Assembly (NCBI GenBank): GCA_028554755.1
Contig: JAPTOF010000019.1
Coordinates: 5,590,001-5,654,000 of the forward strand
Source of the DNA: Cordia subcordata
Taxonomy: Eukaryota; Streptophyta; Magnoliopsida; Boraginales; Cordiaceae
Length of the DNA: 64,000 nucleotides
Direction: 5' to 3'
The notes beneath the pieces are model-generated. The model was not told the origin of the DNA. It did no database searches and saw nothing but the letters and a program-made list of their open reading frames with translations. Positions 59,011 through 64,000 of the stretch are shown here, piece after piece. Made by a program: the position numbers and the translations under genes. Position 1 is the first letter of the stretch. The number at the start of each line of letters is the position of its first letter.

Positions 59011-60097
59011 TTATGCATCTGTCACTGGATATTCAAAGACGACATCTTTCCCAGAAAGCTTCCTGTAGACCCCAGAGAATGTTTCCAACTTGTACTCAGT
59101 GTCGTTCCTTGCCTTTGGATCCAAAAAGACCTGTGACATTTTTGGAATTCAATTAGTTTGAACAACGAAGCTAGCAATTAGGAAACAAAATATCCCAACA
59201 AATCCTATTGTCTTTCTAAGCTGACTGAAAAGTACCTTCATTATTTTTGATCCATCAATTCTGTATCTGACACGCTTCCCAACAATCTCAGCAGGATAAA
59301 CTACATCCTCAAGTATGGCATCATGCACAGCTGTGAGTGTCCGCGAACGAGGTCTCTGAACAGCAGAACCTTTCTTTGGTGGACGCAATATCCTCCTTGT
59401 AGCAATCAGAACCACATCCTATCATACAAAATTAGTAGCAAGAACAACATCAGTAGATAGCAGCAGCAAGGACAATTTAGTTTGTCTTCAAACAAATGCA
59501 GAAACAAAAATACCCAAAACACTTCAGGGGTAAGTTGTAATCCAGTTGCTGGGGCAGGGAGGATCAGACACAAGCATGACGACATTCAGCTTATGGCTGT
59601 TGTAAGACTATACTTGATACATGAAAACATAGACACACATATAAAGCATTACCTTCCCACTGAACTTCTTCTCAAGCTCTCTCACAAGCCTGAGGTGAAT
59701 CTTACGGAAAGCTTTCCTTAATCTATAAGGAGCATGGATCACAACAGCCTTACGGTTTCCTGACACATCAATTTGACTGCATTGTAGAAATTAAACAACC
59801 TATTAGCACTAAATGCAAGATAATGTAATAGGTTAAATACAGGTACCATCGCTAGAATCCTTACACAGCAGAGTTAATGAAAAGGTCCTTTAGGTCACTC
59901 TTAAGTTCTTGGTTTGTGTTTTCCAGATCAAACAAAGCCTGCACAAGATAACATGGGTAAGAAAATTCTAACCATTTACAGGGGCTAATTAGCAATTTCT
60001 GCGACATAGAGAGCATGACAACCTGGGCAACAGTCTCCTCAAACTCAGTAGGCTCTGCATCCTTGTCCTTGTGAATCTTCGTCTTTGAGGTATACAT
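59011..60097 (-). CDS. RPS7: 40S ribosomal protein S7 (eS7), five coding exons
   Basis: Small-subunit ribosomal protein. Exons (minus strand, in order): 60023-60097, 59865-59938, 59653-59776, 59236-59418, 59011-59130; phases agree, 576 nt, 191 residues, the normal length. Start: ATG at 60097 opening [20 protein letters not shown]. Following blocks: [29 protein letters not shown] then [60 protein letters not shown], and the end [20 protein letters not shown]. All match eS7 closely. A 5' UTR exon probably lies at about 60864-60955 with donor GTATCG at 60862-60863 and an acceptor AAG near 60106, so the first intron is in the leader, as often in plant ribosomal protein genes. Telo-box and site II-like motifs lie upstream. 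Confidence 0.97.
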
Positions 60098-60953
60098 CTT
60101 GACCAACCTTATCAAACAAGCAAGATGGTTGCTATTAGAGCTTCAACAGAAGGATTGCCCGCTTCTCAAATAATTGGAAAGAGTAGTAAAACATCCTAGT
60201 TATGAAGCTACGGACATAACATGTTACTTTTATTTTACTTATATCCTGTCGAATCTATGAAAACAAGACACTAAAACTGGCAGAAGCTGCACATCAACTA
60301 ATTCAACTAGTGAAATGAAGAGAAAGGCATCATTCACAGGGCGTGCTGGTGTACGAAGCCCTCGCAACAAGCACGCTCCGAACCACATTGGATCTACTGT
60401 ACATAAAAGAGTTCCTAATAATCCAAAAATTATTCCTAATATCCAAAAATTAAGACGGAAAGTATAAGTTAAGCAATTGCTTCAACATTCACGAATTGTC
60501 TTTAAGCACTTAATTTTTTAATCTAATTTCTCTTTGCAAGTAAACATTATCTACGTCAAGTGGTTTCGACCCTTCCCTGAACACACTGCACATATCATGA
60601 GAGAAAAGCAACAATCTGCCGTTCTACACGTATAAAATAACAAAAAAGCTTCAAAAGTGGCTTATCATTCATTCCAAGTTTCAACCAATGACGCTATTAG
60701 GTTACCAGTAGCAATTCATCAAGCAAGTATATTTTTGTCAAACACTTCATATGCTACTATCAATAATTCACAAAATTGTAACAAAAAAATATGAGAAATC
60801 AAAGAGAACCCAGCTGAAAATAATGTGAAATAGGATGACCCATTCGAGCAGAAACGATACCTTTGATCTGCACGTACAGAGGAAACCCTAGCTTCGGCTT
60901 CAGAGGCTGCAGAGGGTCCAACCGTGTGCGAGAGTCAGATGGTGTGCGTTTAG

Positions 60954-61119
60954 TAGGGTTTTAAATGGTGTTTCAGATGTTAGCCCTAGGTCTTTGTTGG
61001 ACACTTAGTTGGAGCTGTTTGGGCTACAGAAATACGGCCCGATTATTTTTTATTGTTTTGGTTTTGTGGCCCGAGATTTACTGGATCTTGTCAGTTTTTC
61101 TCTCATGATGGGTTGGGCT
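60954..61119 (-). promoter_or_regulatory. RPS7 promoter motifs: telo-box and site II elements
   Basis: AAACCCTA (telo-box core, minus strand) lies at 60954-60961. TGGGCT (site II core, TGGGCY) occurs at 61020-61025 and 61114-61119 on the plus strand. These two motif types together are known to mark promoters of plant ribosomal protein genes and other growth genes. Position just upstream of the leader exon supports the reading; function is inferred. Confidence 0.6.
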
Positions 61120-61649
61120 CTTGGATAAGATGGACTACTTCTACTCCACAAGACCATTACTATTTGGTTACGTAATTATCACGGAAAACAAATTTCTCTC
61201 ATAACGTTAAATAATATAAAAGAATCAAAGGGTAAATTATGCCAAAGATCACTTGACTATTTCGCTAGTCTTTTCTTGACATGGAACTATTTTTAGTAAA
61301 GGACCATTAAGTTTTCTAGATCATTTCAAACATAAATACTTTAAAATTAAGCGACTTGAATAATTTTTTTTTCTAATTTTTTAGGTCCCACTGATGTCAT
61401 ATATTTAAACACAGGGAGTGTTTTAGCCAAAAAAAGAGCACACAGGGAGTATTTTACCCAAAAAAGAGCCCTAAAAAGTGAAAGAGAGTAATAGTTTAAC
61501 TCTCCAAATGCTCTGTTGCTTCATCTGAGCTTAATCCATGCCTCTCCACTTGGGCCTTAGCGATACAATGATGTTTTGAGCAAGGCATTGGAATTCTAGT
61601 GCTTGATGGATAGCTATTACCTTTTGGTGCTGTGTCATGAATAAAGAGA

Positions 61650-61988
61650 ACCGTTAAAGAATATTTTGGTCGTTAATGTATTTTTTATTTTATAGTATTA
61701 GATTAGGCAATAGTATAAATTAGGTAATTAATCAAATTAGTTTTCTTATTATTCTAGTTGCCTTAGTATTCTAGTTATTTTATTCGTCTAGCTTACTTTC
61801 TTGCTCACCAAGTTATGAAGCCTATAAATAGGCTCTTTTATTGTATACACAAATATCAATAATTTACAATATAGCCTTTAAGTCTTTTTCTTTTCTAGAG
61901 CTGCCGTTACGTTGGTGGTGGCCCCTGTTCTCTCTAATACACATATATTTTCCCCATATTTTCTATTTCTCTTTTTCTATTTTCAACA
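61650..61988 (+). mobile_element. Solo or remnant copia-type LTR with adjacent primer-binding site
   Basis: The stretch contains CCTATAAATAGGCTCTTTTA (a TATA box) and ends CA at 61988. It is followed at once by TGGTATCAAAACC, a near match to the initiator tRNA-Met primer-binding site. The start (GTTAAAGAATATTTTGG near 61652) is a guess. No gag or pol follows, so this is a remnant or the start of a small non-autonomous element. Confidence 0.65.
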
Positions 61989-62470
61989 TGGTATCAAAAC
62001 CACCATCCTGGTGGCCTGTTTATTGTTATCTTGTTGCTCTGCCCACTATTCTACTACAGTCTTATTTAGGCCATTCTGTCTCGATTCTTGGTTTGTGGTT
62101 TTTTATTTTAGCTCACATGAGCTCTTATTTCTTAATCGGTTCTTGGCTATTATTGGTTTTGCAGGATTTTTTTTAGCTTGTTTGAATTCAATCCGATTCT
62201 TGCTTTTTGGTCTGAGCGATTTTTGCTTTGGCTTTTGTTGAGTTTAATTCCATTCTCAGCATTCTTGCGGGATTTTTGCTTTGGCCCTCATTGAGCTTAA
62301 TCTCATTCTTGGCATTTTTAGTTCTTATTCTTGGAGGCAGTTACACCTTCAAGTTCAGTTCACATTCCAAGTTCAGTACACATTTTAAAGTCGCTGTTAC
62401 GTTGGCAGTGGCTTCTATTCTCTTTAATGGACATTTTTTCTCTTTTCTATTTTCTTTTAAATTCCACAAT
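61900..62470 (+). repeat. Internal direct repeats in the LTR remnant
   Basis: GCTGCCGTTACGTTGGTGGT with a following TCTCTNTAATNNACAT (about 61901-61950) recurs as GTCGCTGTTACGTTGGCAGT (about 62391-62440). Between them a ~75-bp unit with GATTTTTGCTTTGGC, ATTGAGTTTAATTCCATTCT and a TTCTNGGCATT motif is present twice (about 62213-62262 and 62271-62315). The open frames here are by-products of these repeats. Confidence 0.65.
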
Positions 62471-62514
62471 TAAGTTTGCATTTAGTAAATCTCATTGTAT
62501 AATGATAATATGTT

Positions 62515-63117
62515 AGACTAGTTGTGTGTTTGGAATGATCTTACTTTAAGATATTTATCTTATTAAAATGAAGATACAATTTAAGATATCTTATCATAGG
62601 CTACACGAAGGCCACGATAACAAAGGGCTACGTTCAGAAGAGCTAGCAAAACTTATTTTGACTACCATCACATGAAAACGAATTTTGTTTTTCACATTTT
62701 GTAAAGCGCTAGTCATATACAGTTGACGCATAAAAAACCATACTGATCATGACCCTCATGATGGAGAGGTCTTCACTATGTTGTACTCATGACTGTGTTG
62801 GCACTTTTTATATTTTTATTTATTGTAAATGGTTAATTATGTTTTATCGTTTATATTAGAATAAAATATTAACATATTTTGTAAAATTTAATTATTAATA
62901 AGTTTTTAATATTAATCTGTTTCTTATATGAGATATGTGATTATTGAATAAATCATTTATAATCGGATAGTAAAATAAAAAATAACATGATCTGATAAAA
63001 CAAAAGCAAAGATAGATAGTATAATTGTCGGAGTTTACCTCATTTCTATGAGCGAAATATTAATACAATAAGGATATGTAGCATATATGTGTCTGTGTGT
63101 ATATATGTATAGATAAA
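62515..63117. other. AT-rich intergenic, nothing recognised
   Basis: No coding frame or repeat with support in this stretch. Confidence 0.5.
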
Positions 63118-63990
63118 AGAGTTAAATTCAAATAAGTCCCTAATGTTAACACCTTTTGTCATTTTAATCCTTATTGTTGTAAATAATTCATACAAATCCT
63201 CAATGTTTACTTATTATAGTCAAATTAGTCCCTACAGTTAGAGTTAAATTCAAATAAGTCCCTAATGTTTACATATTTTTTAATTTTAATCCTTATTGTT
63301 TCAAATAATTCATACAAATCCCCAATATTTAATTATTATAGTCAGATTAGTCCCTACAATTAGAATAGACATTAGTTGTGACGAAAATGTCCCAAATAAC
63401 CTCAAACATAAAAGCAATTGACAATCTTACCCTTTGCGCTATAAAATGAAATCCGATTATCTATTTTTTTAAGCAAGAATTCCTAGCCAAAAAGAAAAAA
63501 AGCAATAGGAATTTAATATTTTGGATGATAGTTATTGCATTCTTTTCATATTTAGATTTATTGTGAACTTTTATAAGGCACAATAGACATCTGATTAAAA
63601 TTTTTTAATAAAAATTAGGAACTTTTATTGTCTAAAAATTATTCCATAATGAAATTTACAGTACAAAAGTTCAAGATATTATAATTAACTAAGAATAAAA
63701 AAAATAAAATAAAATTAGTTCCAATCTTTTTTATTTATTTTTTCTTAAAATAGGGACTAACTTAAATAAGTTTATAAAATACTGGGGACTAATATGAATT
63801 CTTTTCAAATAATGGGGACTAGTTTGACTAATTTTGTGAAACATTGGGAATAATATAAATTTTTTTAAATAATAAGGACTAATCTGATTATATTTGTGAA
63901 ACATTAGGGACTAATTTGAACATTTTAAAATAATAAGGACCACTTTGAAAAAATGAAGAAACAATAGGGACTTATTGTGAAATTTACCCT
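63118..63990. mobile_element. Foldback element with tandemly repeated arms
   Basis: The left arm carries two tandem units with a 122-bp offset (63121-63242 and 63243-63363), each AATTCAAATAAGTCCCTAAT...TTAATCCTTATTGTT...AATTAGTCCCTACA-like. The right arm (about 63740-63990) carries the same words in inverted order (GGGACTTATTGTGAAATTTA, GGGACTAATTTGA, ATAAGGACTAAT). The ends read AGAGTTAAATTCAAATAAGT and the complement AGGGTAAATTTCACAATAAG. Non-coding. The window ends 10 bp later. Confidence 0.7.
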
Positions 63991-64000
63991 AGATAGAATA

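Noticed and set aside
61841..62516. Overlapping hydrophobic frames
   Set aside because: They lie in the LTR remnant and its direct repeats, lack conserved motifs and arise from T-rich sequence.
1..64000. CRISPR arrays, rRNA genes, tRNA genes, bacterial promoters or operons
   Set aside because: No regularly spaced identical repeats, rRNA signatures, convincing tRNA cloverleaves or polycistronic organisation were found; the content is plant nuclear.

Overview
The window is nuclear DNA from a flowering plant, almost certainly a eudicot. The genes are intron-rich with GT-AG splice sites, the non-coding DNA is AT-rich, there is a Ty1/copia LTR retrotransposon, and MITEs are abundant. The proteins are plant-specific or plant-typed (plastidic glucose transporter, FAR1-related protein, defensin-like peptide, GT14 glycosyltransferase). 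I cannot name the species from sequence alone. No rRNA, tRNA, CRISPR or bacterial operon signal was seen.

Layout. (1) 2366-4128 (-): a two-exon GT14 (core-2/I-branching type) glycosyltransferase. (2) 8.3-9.9 kb (+): a decayed C-terminal fragment of a FAR1-related (FHY3/FRS) transposase-derived protein. (3) 10535-16472 (-): a 13-exon plastidic glucose transporter (pGlcT), reconstructed exon by exon to 544 codons plus stop. (4) 18616-19007 (+): an intact two-exon defensin-like gene, followed at 19903-20405 (+) by a paralogue with ACG in place of the start codon and a 120-bp MITE in exon 2. (5) 21473-22288 (-): a single-exon Ser-rich protein resembling membrane-associated kinase regulators. (6) 27663-37250 (-): a full-length but mutated copia element with two ~1.27-kb LTRs, a CACTA target duplication, gag, pol and a third ORF region. 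(7) 38415-41662 (+): a nine-exon M50B-like membrane metalloprotease. (8) 43723-48064 (-): a nine-exon Elongator subunit ELP5, with diverged repeats in its long fourth intron. (9) 54555-58102 (+): a five-exon mannose-6-phosphate isomerase. (10) 59011-60097 (-): a five-exon ribosomal protein eS7 (RPS7) with a probable 5' UTR intron. (11) 61.6-64 kb: a copia LTR remnant and a large foldback element.

The housekeeping genes do not form a pathway: plastid glucose export, tRNA wobble modification (Elongator), mannose metabolism, cell-wall or glycan glycosylation and translation simply sit next to each other. Gene pairs M50B/ELP5 and PMI/RPS7 converge. The accessory story is transposon activity: at least four MITE types, nested insertions, a MITE that broke a defensin-like gene, and a copia element inserted in an older MITE-like repeat. 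I found nothing that looks like a new multi-gene system; the most informative observations are the defensin-like pair, the nested retrotransposon and the intronic repeats of ELP5. Exon borders were set by hand from reading frame continuity and splice consensus, not from transcripts.
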